A stretch of DNA of 64,000 nt. It comes from Paenibacillus vini. Its GTDB lineage: Bacteria; Bacillota; Bacilli; Paenibacillales; Paenibacillaceae. The DNA lies in assembly GCF_018403325.1 (NCBI RefSeq), contig NZ_BOSL01000002.1:1-64000 (forward strand). The letters run 5' to 3'. Numbering within the stretch: the first letter of the stretch is position 1; each line of letters opens with the position of its first letter. Positions 53,601 to 61,154 of the stretch are shown piece by piece. Made by a program: the position numbers and the translations under genes. The notes below the pieces were generated by a model that made no database searches, was not told the origin of the DNA, and was given only the letters and a program-made list of their open reading frames with translations.

Positions 53601-54652
53601 GTTTTGCGGGATTACCCGAAACCTCCCCTGCGATTTTCGCTGACAGCAGCTCGGATTGGGTTATCGGCTTCCTGCCTGCCCAAGAGATCGCGTTGTCTGC
53701 TATGCTTGGGGCGGCGGTGTCCAAAGAAGCGGAGAATCCGATCACGGGATTAAGTTCGGATCAAGGAGTGAATTCCGCTCAGATCCAAGCTTTATTGTCT
53801 GGAGGACCCGTGAGCGTAAAAGAACCGGAGGACAGCGAAGCAGGCCGGCAGATTGGAGTTAAGCTCGGCTGGTCTTACCTCTATGAGCTGTCCACGCAAA
53901 TTTCGGCCAAGACCTCGGTTACCGAAATGAAAAAGATGTTAGCCGAACAGGAGATGCCGCCGCTTGATGTTTTTGCGGAAGCCGACCTTCGCAAGGAGAT
54001 GGAGCAATCGCCAGAACAGGTGGATTTCAAGCTTCATCTCCGCCGGCCGCGGTTCATGGAACAGGCGAGGATGACTCCTACCGAACGGGGGACCGCTTAC
54101 CATACCGTGATGCAGCATTTGCCTTTGGATAAGGAGCCCGGCGAGAGTACGGTCATCGAGACGTTGGCTCTGCTGGTGGAACGACAGATCATGACCCAGG
54201 AACAAACTGCGGAGATGGATGTGCCTAGAATTACGGAATTTTTAAATAGTCCTCTAGGGCAGATGCTGCGAAAAGCGGATTGGGTCCGGCGGGAGATGCC
54301 GTTCAGTTACGGTTTATCCGCGGCCGACGCCTATCCGCGTCTTGCACCGCCGATGAACGGGCAACTTACAGAAGAATCAGGGACTGGTATTCGGATCGCG
54401 CAGATTCTGGATCAGGAGACCGTATTGATTCAGGGGATCGTGGACTGCCTGTTCTATGTGGACGGCAAACAGGTTTTGCTGGATTACAAAAGCGACAAGG
54501 TGCTGGCCCACCGGGGCGGCGTCACCGCGTTGGCTGAGGCATACAGGTTCCAGCTGGAGCTTTATGCTTCCGCTGTGAAGCAAATTACCGGCGTTCCCGT
54601 GGATGAGAAATGGTTGTATTTCTTTGATAGCGGCGAAGCCGTCAAGGTTTGA
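50645..54652 (+). CDS. addA: ATP-dependent helicase/nuclease subunit A, AddA
   Basis: A 1335-residue UvrD-like SF1 helicase fused to a RecB-type nuclease. Helicase motifs: Walker A AAAGSGKTAVLVERI (from about 30), LLDEYQDTN (motif II), GDVKQSIYRFR (motif III), TIHKSKGLEFPVVF (motif V) and YVALTRPKDKL (motif VI). The nuclease has QGIVDCLFYVDGKQVLLDYKSDK near the C-terminus. It unwinds 3'-5' and cuts with AddB until Chi. It is about 100 residues longer than Bacillus AddA (1232), with an acidic/Gly-rich insert at about 540-570 (HASGTGEAVAEGNSMEPG). The ATG overlaps the addB stop, with GGATGAG before it. Confidence 0.96.
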   Translation: MLTIPKPPGSYWSDDQWKAISLSGGDILVAAAAGSGKTAVLVERIIRKLSASDAPLSVDRLLVATFTKAAASEMRQRIREALEKELERDPGSEHLTRQLAMLGRASITTLHSFCMEVIQRYYTLIPLDPGFRIASESETALLRQEVLEDLFEEKYATEQEGGTFLSLVDWFSGERSDDAVFALVQKLYDFSRSHSWPEHWLRQAASSFLAPDPAALEASPWVASILTDTSITLDGAAELLRQAKTLSLSPGGPEPYALTLEEDLGMVVGLRSAVEDGPWSGLYGKFQLASFGKLKPCKKDQTDPQIQERVKGLREEAKKMVTDLRGQLFGRTAEAFLGELHSAAPLMGALAELVIEFGERYRREKTAKGWLDFSDLEHYCLQILRDSASTPEMTVPSDAAREYQAQYDEVLLDEYQDTNTVQEDIVRLISREGPGNRFMVGDVKQSIYRFRLAEPGLFLEKYRSYGNSFEDGGLRIDLARNFRSRREVVDAVNLLFRQIMNEGVAEIAYDARAELVYGEGFPASAGDNDYRPELLLVDRSSEAHASGTGEAVAEGNSMEPGTEEEVAVELEAVRLEARAIAARIRELTGESGRPPLRIYDKQLKDLRPVEYRDMVILLRSTLSWAPVMIEELRIEGIPAYGELSQGYFQASEVETMLSLLQIIDNPLQDIPLAAVLRSPIYGLSEEELAEIRLAAGSGSYFEALVAAAGGGGEQSGIPVKGPVELSEEDSAEVSPLLTAKLQAFLNQLESWRNLAREGELSRLIWGIYRDTGYLDWVGGLPGGALRQGNLRALHDRARQYELTTSSRGLFRFLRYVNRLRENGGDLGAAASAGGQEDAVQIMTIHKSKGLEFPVVFVAGLSKMFNRQDLNANFLMHKEMGFGPKFVDGELRVSYPTLPNLAIRRRAQMELLAEEMRVLYVALTRPKDKLILISSVKDLTAAVENWSGALEIREEKLPDYLLARGRSYLDWIGPSLIRHPAAAELRRFAGLPETSPAIFADSSSDWVIGFLPAQEIALSAMLGAAVSKEAENPITGLSSDQGVNSAQIQALLSGGPVSVKEPEDSEAGRQIGVKLGWSYLYELSTQISAKTSVTEMKKMLAEQEMPPLDVFAEADLRKEMEQSPEQVDFKLHLRRPRFMEQARMTPTERGTAYHTVMQHLPLDKEPGESTVIETLALLVERQIMTQEQTAEMDVPRITEFLNSPLGQMLRKADWVRREMPFSYGLSAADAYPRLAPPMNGQLTEESGTGIRIAQILDQETVLIQGIVDCLFYVDGKQVLLDYKSDKVLAHRGGVTALAEAYRFQLELYASAVKQITGVPVDEKWLYFFDSGEAVKV

Positions 54653-54695
54653 GCAACAAGACAACTAACGGAGTTTTAGAAATGGGGGAAGAGCA

Positions 54696-55874
54696 ATGCG
54701 GATATTGCATACGGGGGATTGGCACCTGGGGCGGACACTGGAAGGAAGGAGCCGGTTGCAGGAGCAAGAGAAGTTTCTGGAGGAGCTTGTCCTGATGGCG
54801 GAGGAGCAGCAGGCGGATGCCATCCTGATGGCCGGCGATGTCTACGACAGCGTCAACCCGCCGGCTGCGGCGGAGACCATGTTCTATGAGGCGGCCGCGC
54901 GGCTTACGGAGAACGGGCGGCAGCTTGTTGTAATCTCGGGCAATCATGATCAGCCGGAGCGGGTCTCTGCCGTGGCTCCGCTCGTTTCCCGCCGAGGTAT
55001 ATCCCTGGTTGGACTGCCGACGTCCGAATGCGTGCGATTGCACGTGCCGCGTACAGGTGAAACCGCGGTGATCGCCGCTCTTCCCTACCCTTCGGAAGCA
55101 AGGCTGGCGGAGTTGCTTGCCGGTGATGGAGACGAAACGGAATTGCGGATCGCCTACAGCGCTAAAGTCGGCAAATTAATGCGGCAGCTCTCTGGAGCCT
55201 TTCAACCGGATACCGTTAATTTGGCAATGAGTCATATTTATGTGCTGGGCGGCTTGGAATGCGATTCGGAGCGGCCGATTCAAGTCGGCGGCGCTTATAC
55301 CGTAGATCCTTCCGCCCTGGATATTGGAGCTCAATATACGGCGCTGGGGCACTTGCATCGCCCGCAAGCGGTTAAAGCGGGCGGAATGGTCCGTTACAGC
55401 GGGTCGCCGCTGGCCTACAGCTTCTCGGAAGCGGGACAAGCCAAATCGGTGATGCAGGTCGACGTGGTGCCGGGCGGAATTCCCCAAACGGAGGAGCTGT
55501 TTCTGACGAGCGGCAAGCCGCTTGTCCGATGGAGCTGCCGCGGCGGGTTGGAGGAAGTTTGGCGGTACCTGGATGAAGGAAGGGACCGCAGCGCATTTAT
55601 CGATTTGGAGCTTCATCTCGGCGAAGCGATGTCAATGGGCGATATTCAGAAGCTGCGGAAAGCGCATGAGGGTATCGTGCACATCCGTCCGGTTTACCCC
55701 GGACACGAAGCCGAGGAGTTGGTGTCTTCCCGCGCTCAGATGCCTGTACATGAACTGTTCCGAAAATTTTATCAGCGGCAGAGCGGCGGAGCGGAGCCGG
55801 AGGAAGAACTGGTCGATTTGTTTATGTCGCTGGTCTCCGAAGATGAAGAGCGGCGAGACGGGGAGGCGGAATAA
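54696..55874 (+). CDS. sbcD: Exonuclease SbcD (Mre11-type subunit)
   Basis: The 392-residue metallophosphoesterase has the phosphodiesterase motifs GDWHLGR (about 7-13), MAGDVYDSVNP (about 47-57), VISGNHDQPERVS (about 76-88) and ALGHLHRPQ (about 216-224). With SbcC it opens hairpins and trims DNA ends. ATG after GGGGGAAGAG. It directly abuts sbcC: the stop TAA is followed at once by the sbcC ATG, with AGGCGGAAT within the sbcD end. Confidence 0.96.
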   Translation: MRILHTGDWHLGRTLEGRSRLQEQEKFLEELVLMAEEQQADAILMAGDVYDSVNPPAAAETMFYEAAARLTENGRQLVVISGNHDQPERVSAVAPLVSRRGISLVGLPTSECVRLHVPRTGETAVIAALPYPSEARLAELLAGDGDETELRIAYSAKVGKLMRQLSGAFQPDTVNLAMSHIYVLGGLECDSERPIQVGGAYTVDPSALDIGAQYTALGHLHRPQAVKAGGMVRYSGSPLAYSFSEAGQAKSVMQVDVVPGGIPQTEELFLTSGKPLVRWSCRGGLEEVWRYLDEGRDRSAFIDLELHLGEAMSMGDIQKLRKAHEGIVHIRPVYPGHEAEELVSSRAQMPVHELFRKFYQRQSGGAEPEEELVDLFMSLVSEDEERRDGEAE

Positions 55875-58800
55875 ATGAAACCGATAAGTCTTAAATTGTC
55901 GGGCCTGCAAAGCTATCGGGAAATGCAGGAGATCGATTTTACCGGCTTGTGCGACACCGGCTTGTTCGGCATTTTCGGACCGACCGGCAGCGGAAAATCC
56001 ACATTGCTGGACGCCATAACCTTGGCGATGTATGGGAAAGTAGGCCGTGCTTCGGGCGGAACCCAGGGGATCATGAATCACTCGGAGGATGCCCTGTTTG
56101 TTTCATTTACTTTTGAACTTATGTCTGCTCAAGGCCCTGAACGATACCGGGTGGAGCGCCGCTTCAAGCGGCAAAATGAGCTTTCCGTGAGCAATACGAT
56201 CAGCCGTTTTATCGAAATTGCTCCGGAAGGGGAAAAAGTACTCGCCGATAAGCTTGCGGAAGTAACGCGGCAGGTGGAGGACAAGATCGGGCTGAAAATG
56301 GATGATTTCACCCGGGCCGTCGTGCTGCCGCAGGGGAAATTCGCCGAGTTTTTGTCGTTAAAGGGCGTTGACCGGAGACAGATGCTCCAGCGGCTGTTCC
56401 ATCTGGAGAAGTATGGGGATCTGCTCGGTCAAAAGCTGACCCGGAAGGTAAAGGAAGCGGAGCAGAAGCTGAAGGAGCTGGCTGCCGAGCAACAGGGTCT
56501 CGGCAACGCTTCGGAAGAAGCGCTCCGCGAAGCCGAGGCTGCGCTTAAAGCAGCCGTGCTGCTGGCGGAGACGCGGCGTCGGGAGCTTGGCGAAGCGCAG
56601 CAGCGGAGCGATCAGCTCGCCAAGGTGCGCGAGCTGAGCCAGGAGCGCCGCCGCCGTGCGGCTCTGCTGGCGGAGCTGCGCACGCACGACGGCGAGATCC
56701 GCGCCCTGGAAGCGCGGCTCGCCAAGTCGGCTGCCGCAGGCAGCATCAGGCCGGCGCTCACGGCCTGGAAAGCGGCGCGGCAGCTGGCGGCGGATCGCAG
56801 CGCCGCCGCCGGCCGCGCCGGCGAAGCGGCCGCAGGGGCTGCGGCCGCTGCCTCACGGGCCGCCGAGCAAGCGGAGGCGGCCGCCGGCGCGCTCAGCAGC
56901 GAGGAGCCCTCGCTGCTGCTGCGCCTGGACCAGCTGGAGCAGGCAAGGCAGCTCCAGCTGGAGTGCGATGCGCTGGCGACGGGGCTGCGGGAGCTGCAAG
57001 CCTCCCGCGAGCAGGAAGGCAGCCAGCGCCGCACCGAAGCGGAGGAGCTGCAGAAGGAAGAGCAGCTCCTCGCCAAAGCCCGGCAGCGCCAGCAGGAGCT
57101 GGAGCAGCTGCTCCGGGAATGCGAAGTCAAAGCTTCCGAGCGTCAGCAGGCGCAGCAGGCGGCTCGCCGCAAGCAGGATATCGCGAGACTGCAGGAAGAA
57201 GCCGCCAAGGCTGCGCTGGAGGAAACCACGCTTCAAGGGAAGGCGGAGCAAGCCGCGATTTCATGGAAAGAGCTGGCGGCCAGCGAGCAATCGGCGGAAT
57301 CTTTATGCCGGGAATATGCTGCAGAAGCATTGGAACAATTGTCCCGGCTGCATACGCTGGAGGGGCAGATTGCCGCCACTGAGCACGCTATGGCTTCTTC
57401 GGAAGCGGAACTGAGAGCCCGGCTTAAGAACAGGGAGCGCCAAATCTGGTCGATTCGTTTGGCGGAGCAGCTTGAGGAAGGCCAGCCGTGCCCGGTATGC
57501 GGTTCCGCGCATCATCCGGGAATGCCACCGGGCGATGAGCAGATTCATGGAAACGAAAGCGAGCTTGAGGAATTCGGCGTTCTTTTAACCTCGATCAGAG
57601 AATTGAAATTTACTGTCTCGCGGAGTCTGGACATCTGCCGCAGCCTGCTAGAGAGTCTCGGTACGGAGCAGCCGGAAGTTTCCGGCAGGGCCCCAGGGTT
57701 GAGCATGGCGGCTGAGGCGGCTGCCGGACAGCAGCAGGCAGGGTTTGCCGCTGGCGTCGGTCTAGAGAAGTCCGCAGTCGCTCAAACGCTCGTCCTTCTT
57801 CGCAAGCATGCGGAAGAGCTGGATAGCCAGTCTGCCCGGCTGCGTTCGGAATTGGAAGGACTGCAACGGAATATCAAGGCGGCGAGAACAGGCCTCTCCG
57901 AATTGCAGCCGAAACGGGCAGCCGCACAGGCGGAAGCGGCGGCTGCCTCAGGTCTGCTGGAGCAGGCCGTCCGGCGGAGCCGTTCCCTTTCCGACGAGCT
58001 TAAAGAAAAAATGGCGGAATGGACAGAAGATTATCCCGACCTTAGCTTAGAAGCCGCGGAGATGCTGCAGAGACAAATCGAAGAAAAAGACAAGAAGAGC
58101 GATGAGATCAAGCAGCGGCTCGAGGTAAGCATTCCGTTTATCGAAGAGAAATCAGCGAAAATATCTCTGTTAAGCCAGCAGCTGATTGAGCTGGACAAGA
58201 AGCTGCTTCAACTGGAGGTACAGGAACAAGGGAAGGTTACGCTGCTCCAAGAAAAACGCGTACGCTTGTCGTCATGGATCGGCGAGGACTCCGTGGAGAA
58301 GCTGCTGCCTGAGACGGAGCGCCGTCTGCAAGCGCTGCGTCAGGCGGCTCAGGAAAGCCGCAAGCAGCAGCTGGAGAGTGATGCCCTGAATCGGGAGGCG
58401 GAGCAGGCCCACGCCTTGGCCCGCCAGGCGGCCCAGGCGGCCGCTGATCAGGAAGCCGAATGCCTGGACCGCTGGCAAAGCGAGCTCGCCGCTTCTCCGT
58501 TTCAAAATGAGACGGAAGCGTCCGAGGCTTACATCGACCCTGAGCAGGCGGAGATCCATGCCGCAAGGATTAAGAATCACCGCGATCAGGAGACCGAGCA
58601 CGAAATTAATCTTAAGGAGCTGGATGCCAAGCTGGACGGGAGAGTCGCTACTGAGGAAGACTGGGAGAATTCTGTCCGTACGCTGGAGCTCGCGAAGACT
58701 ATGGATGAAGCCGCCCTGCAAGGTAAGGCCCGAGCCGAACGCGACCTGGAGGATCTGGGGGAAAGGCATCTTCGCTGGAAGGAGCTGGAGGCTCAAAGAT

Positions 58801-59327
58801 TGAAGCAGGAGCATCACTCGGATATGCTCGCCAAACTGCAATCCTCTCTGCGTGGCAATGCTTTTGTCGAATATGTCGCTGAGGAACAATTGATGAACGT
58901 CAGCCGCGCCGCTTCCCAGCGTTTGCGCTCGCTGACGAAGCAGCGGTATGCCTTGGAAACGGACTCCGGCGGCGGCTTCGTCGTTTGCGACGATGCCAAT
59001 GGAGGGATCAAACGACCGGTCTCCACTTTGTCCGGAGGCGAAACCTTCTTGACCTCCCTGGCTCTTGCGCTTGCATTGTCGGCCCAAATCCAGCTGCGCG
59101 GACAATACCCGCTGCAGTTCTTTTTCCTGGACGAAGGCTTCGGAACGCTTGATCCGGAACTGCTGGATACAGTGATAACTTCACTGGAGCATCTCCATAA
59201 TGATCATCTGTCCGTGGGGATCATTACGCATGTAGCGGAACTGCGTGCACGTCTTGCCCGCAAGCTGGTCGTCGTTCCGGCTGAACACGGAGGCGAAGGC
59301 TCCAGAGTAGTAATGGAGCTGATGTAG
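55875..59327 (+). CDS. sbcC: Exonuclease SbcC (Rad50-type ATPase subunit)
   Basis: A 1150-residue SMC-like ATPase: Walker A GIFGPTGSGKSTLLDAI (about 34-50), two long coiled-coil arms, the zinc hook QPCPVCGSAHHPG (Cys at about 539 and 542), signature STLSGGETFLTSLALAL and Walker B FFFLDEGFGTLD near the C-terminus. The arm encoded at about 56640-57120 is Ala/Arg/Glu/Gln-rich and very GC-rich compared with neighbours. Homologues are about 1050-1130 residues, so length is near normal. It is the last gene of the addB-addA-sbcD-sbcC block; a non-coding stretch of about 300 bases follows. Confidence 0.96.
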   Translation: MKPISLKLSGLQSYREMQEIDFTGLCDTGLFGIFGPTGSGKSTLLDAITLAMYGKVGRASGGTQGIMNHSEDALFVSFTFELMSAQGPERYRVERRFKRQNELSVSNTISRFIEIAPEGEKVLADKLAEVTRQVEDKIGLKMDDFTRAVVLPQGKFAEFLSLKGVDRRQMLQRLFHLEKYGDLLGQKLTRKVKEAEQKLKELAAEQQGLGNASEEALREAEAALKAAVLLAETRRRELGEAQQRSDQLAKVRELSQERRRRAALLAELRTHDGEIRALEARLAKSAAAGSIRPALTAWKAARQLAADRSAAAGRAGEAAAGAAAAASRAAEQAEAAAGALSSEEPSLLLRLDQLEQARQLQLECDALATGLRELQASREQEGSQRRTEAEELQKEEQLLAKARQRQQELEQLLRECEVKASERQQAQQAARRKQDIARLQEEAAKAALEETTLQGKAEQAAISWKELAASEQSAESLCREYAAEALEQLSRLHTLEGQIAATEHAMASSEAELRARLKNRERQIWSIRLAEQLEEGQPCPVCGSAHHPGMPPGDEQIHGNESELEEFGVLLTSIRELKFTVSRSLDICRSLLESLGTEQPEVSGRAPGLSMAAEAAAGQQQAGFAAGVGLEKSAVAQTLVLLRKHAEELDSQSARLRSELEGLQRNIKAARTGLSELQPKRAAAQAEAAAASGLLEQAVRRSRSLSDELKEKMAEWTEDYPDLSLEAAEMLQRQIEEKDKKSDEIKQRLEVSIPFIEEKSAKISLLSQQLIELDKKLLQLEVQEQGKVTLLQEKRVRLSSWIGEDSVEKLLPETERRLQALRQAAQESRKQQLESDALNREAEQAHALARQAAQAAADQEAECLDRWQSELAASPFQNETEASEAYIDPEQAEIHAARIKNHRDQETEHEINLKELDAKLDGRVATEEDWENSVRTLELAKTMDEAALQGKARAERDLEDLGERHLRWKELEAQRLKQEHHSDMLAKLQSSLRGNAFVEYVAEEQLMNVSRAASQRLRSLTKQRYALETDSGGGFVVCDDANGGIKRPVSTLSGGETFLTSLALALALSAQIQLRGQYPLQFFFLDEGFGTLDPELLDTVITSLEHLHNDHLSVGIITHVAELRARLARKLVVVPAEHGGEGSRVVMELM

Positions 59328-59364
59328 ACCTGTATTTTAATTTCAGCTTATATAACTGAACTTC

Positions 59365-59378
59365 GTGACCAAAATCAC
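59365..59378. promoter_or_regulatory. CRP/FNR-type site upstream of the small RNA
   Basis: GTGA-CCAAAA-TCAC fits TGTGA-N6-TCACA except for the outer base on the left. Its centre (59371.5) is about 41.5 bases before the transcription start expected from the extended -10, the classic position of class II CRP/FNR activation. Rex sites share this consensus and are the alternative. Confidence 0.4.
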
Positions 59379-59397
59379 AGATACAGTATCACCCTGC

Positions 59398-59406
59398 TGT
59401 TATACT
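59398..59406 (+). promoter_or_regulatory. Extended -10 promoter of the small RNA
   Basis: TG-T-TATACT at 59398-59406, with no sigma-A -35 at the proper distance. Dependence on an activator at the upstream GTGA-N6-TCAC site would explain that. Confidence 0.5.
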
Positions 59407-59412
59407 ACAGTT

Positions 59413-59539
59413 AGCCGACATCAATTTTGTGTAGCACCCCGCCGGACGTATTGGAGACAGAGATTTCATTTCATGTTTCGGTCCAATACGTCCGTGCGAC
59501 GAGCGAACTCGCTGAGTGAGCAGGGTGCTTCTTTTTTTT
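59413..59539 (+). ncRNA. Probable small structured RNA, about 127 nt
   Basis: No protein frame fits this stretch, but it folds well. An outer helix pairs AGCACCCCGC (59433-59442) with GCAGGGTGCT (59520-59529; one mismatch) and is followed by TCTTTTTTTT, a terminator. Inside it a perfect 13-bp stem, CGGACGTATTGGA (59443-59455) with TCCAATACGTCCG (59482-59494), carries a 26-base loop. A short third hairpin lies near 59496-59513. The shape is a three-way junction ending in a terminator, with a promoter in front and hit downstream behind its own ribosome binding site. It matches no family I can recall (not SRP RNA, 6S, tmRNA or a T-box). It could instead be a leader of hit ending in an attenuator. 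Confidence 0.55.
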
Positions 59540-59624
59540 GCCTATTTTAGGTATGATAGCTGGTAGAGGTTATTCAAAATTAGTTTACTCGATACACGCT
59601 AACGCCAATCTAGGAGGGTTTCAG

Positions 59625-59987
59625 GTGGAAAATTGTTTGTTTTGCAAAATTGCGGAAGGCTCGATCCCATCGAACAAAGTGTATGAAGACGAGCAGTTTC
59701 TTGTGTTTCATGACATTCAGCCTGCGGCTCCGACCCATGTGCTGATTATTCCGAAGAAGCATATCCCCACGATGAATGATGCGGGACCGGAGGATTTTGC
59801 TCTGATCGGAGAAATGCACCGCATTGCTCAGGAAGTGGCTAAAACGCTGGGTGTGGCCGACAGCGGCTACAGGCTGATCAACAACTGCGGTCCGGATAGC
59901 GGACAAGCGGTGTACCATATTCATTATCATTTACTTGGCGGAACGCGGCTCGGAGCCCTTGTGCAGAATTCAGATTCGCACGCCTGA
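59625..59987 (+). CDS. hit: HIT-family nucleotide-binding protein
   Basis: The 120-residue protein starts VENCLFCKIAEGSIPSNKVYED and has the histidine triad YHIHYHLLGG (about 100-109) with GYRLINNCGPDSGQAV before it. It belongs to the HINT-like branch that hydrolyses purine nucleoside phosphoramidates and dinucleotide polyphosphates. The GTG at 59625 follows TAGGAGGG; frames reaching further upstream lack such a site. The FCKI cysteines are as in the Bacillus Hit protein, which binds zinc. Confidence 0.94.
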   Translation: MENCLFCKIAEGSIPSNKVYEDEQFLVFHDIQPAAPTHVLIIPKKHIPTMNDAGPEDFALIGEMHRIAQEVAKTLGVADSGYRLINNCGPDSGQAVYHIHYHLLGGTRLGALVQNSDSHA

Positions 59988-60031
59988 TCCGGGACGGATA
60001 TTCTTCCATATATTAAAAATGGGTGTTCAGG

Positions 60032-60061
60032 TTGACACCCTATTTATTTTTCCCCTATAAT
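60032..60061 (+). promoter_or_regulatory. Sigma-A promoter of rpsU-yqeY
   Basis: TTGACA (60032-60037) and TATAAT (60056-60061) are both perfect, with an 18-base spacer. GGGTGT (60021-60026) and ACACCC (60035-60040) form an inverted repeat overlapping the -35. Confidence 0.85.
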
Positions 60062-60119
60062 GAAGAATGATGAACCGTGTTATGCTCTTGGACGGTCTGG
60101 TCGGAGGGAGGGAAAACTG

Positions 60120-60293
60120 GTGTCTGAAACTAAAGTTCGCAAAAACGAGACAATTGATGCTGCACTTCGTCGCTTTAAACGCTCTATCGCTAAAGATGGC
60201 GTATTGGCTGAGGTGAAGAAACGCAAGCATTATGAAAAGCCAAGCGTAAAGCGCAAGAAAAAGTCTGAGGCTGCTCGTAAGAGAAAGTTTTAG
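60120..60293 (+). CDS. rpsU: 30S ribosomal protein S21
   Basis: A 57-residue, very basic protein: [21 protein letters not shown] at the start and [12 protein letters not shown] at the end, which is bS21. The GTG at 60120 follows GGAGGGAGGG and gives the family length. It lies 15 bases before yqeY, as in Bacillus. Confidence 0.97.
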   Translation: MSETKVRKNETIDAALRRFKRSIAKDGVLAEVKKRKHYEKPSVKRKKKSEAARKRKF

Positions 60294-60308
60294 GAGGATT
60301 ATGCTACC

Positions 60309-60752
60309 ATGAATCTTAGCGAGCGATTGAACGAAGATATGAAGCAAGCGATGAAGAGTCAAGACAAGTTCAAACTCTCCACCATTCGAATGGTTCGTGC
60401 TACTATAAAGAATCTTGAGATAGATTTGAAAAGACCTTTGGACGATAATGAAGTGCTTGATATCCTAAGTCGTGAAATCAAACAGCGCAAAGATGCCCTC
60501 CAAGAATTTGAAAAAGCGGGTCGTGACGATCTTGCCGCCAACGTCAAAGCGGAAGCCGAGATTATTGCCAAATACCTTCCCGAACAGCTGAGTGAAGAAG
60601 AAATTAAAGTCATTGTACAGCAGACCATCCAGGAAACCGGTGCTACTTCCAAAGCTGAAATCGGGAAAGTGATGAGCGCGCTTATGCCTAAGGTCAAAGG
60701 CCGGGCAGACGGCAAGCTGGTCAATCAGGCAGTTCAACAGCTTTTGCAATAG
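60309..60752 (+). CDS. yqeY: GatB/YqeY domain protein
   Basis: The 147-residue protein is entirely a GatB/YqeY domain: MNLSERLNEDMKQAMKSQDK, TIRMVRATIKNLEI, AEIIAKYLPEQLSEEEI and GKVMSALMPKVKGRADGKLVN. It resembles the tail of the GatB amidotransferase subunit and may bind tRNA; its function is not settled. ATG after TAGGAGG. It is co-transcribed with rpsU and ends at a strong terminator. Confidence 0.95.
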   Translation: MNLSERLNEDMKQAMKSQDKFKLSTIRMVRATIKNLEIDLKRPLDDNEVLDILSREIKQRKDALQEFEKAGRDDLAANVKAEAEIIAKYLPEQLSEEEIKVIVQQTIQETGATSKAEIGKVMSALMPKVKGRADGKLVNQAVQQLLQ

Positions 60753-60763
60753 GTGAAACGAAA

Positions 60764-60799
60764 GCAACACCCTCTACATTTCGTAGAGGGTGTTTTTTC
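60764..60799 (+). terminator. Terminator of rpsU-yqeY
   Basis: AACACCCTCTAC (60766-60777) and GTAGAGGGTGTT (60783-60794) make a perfect 12-bp stem, followed by TTTT. Confidence 0.92.
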
Positions 60800-60805
60800 T
60801 GTTTC

Positions 60806-60834
60806 TCATAAATGGGAGTCCTTCCGCATACTTT
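60806..60834 (+). promoter_or_regulatory. Probable sigma-E promoter of yqfC-yqfD
   Basis: TCATAAA (60806-60812), 14 bases, then CATACTTT (60827-60834) resembles the sigma-E pattern KMATATT-N14-CATACANT. yqfCD is sigma-E controlled in Bacillus, and the site lies 30 bases before yqfC. Confidence 0.55.
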
Positions 60835-60863
60835 GTAAGGTAGAGGAAGGAGGATTGCCTCAT

Positions 60864-61154
60864 ATGAGCCGGTTTGTCCGCAAATTCCGGAAATGGACGG
60901 TCGATGCGCTCGACTTGCCGAGTGATCTCGTACTCGATTTACCCAGGCTCACCTTGATCGGAGGTAAGCAGCTTTACATAGAGAACCATCGGGGAGTAGT
61001 GCATTTTTCCCCGGAATCGCTACATTTGGAGCTTAGCCAAGGCATGCTGGAGGTTGAAGGGAGCGGGCTTGTCATAAAGGAGATTATGCCGGAGGAAGTT
61101 GTGGTAGAGGGGCGGATCTCCGGTATTAAATATCGCGAAACGGAGGGATCCTAG
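60864..61154 (+). CDS. yqfC: Sporulation protein YqfC
   Basis: A 96-residue protein. RFVRKFRKWTVDALDLPSDL at the start and LPRLTLIGGKQLYIENHRGV are as in the YqfC/YabP family, made in the mother cell and thought to act with YqfD at the forespore surface. ATG at 60864 follows AAGGAGG; upstream in-frame starts would run through the terminator and promoter. Its TAG stop overlaps the yqfD GTG by one base. Confidence 0.93.
   Translation: MSRFVRKFRKWTVDALDLPSDLVLDLPRLTLIGGKQLYIENHRGVVHFSPESLHLELSQGMLEVEGSGLVIKEIMPEEVVVEGRISGIKYRETEGS

Noticed and set aside
59413-59539. T-box or other known riboswitch in front of hit
   Set aside because: No T-box sequence (AGGGTGGNACCGCG) or other known aptamer core is seen; the segment ends in its own terminator, and hit has a separate ribosome binding site.
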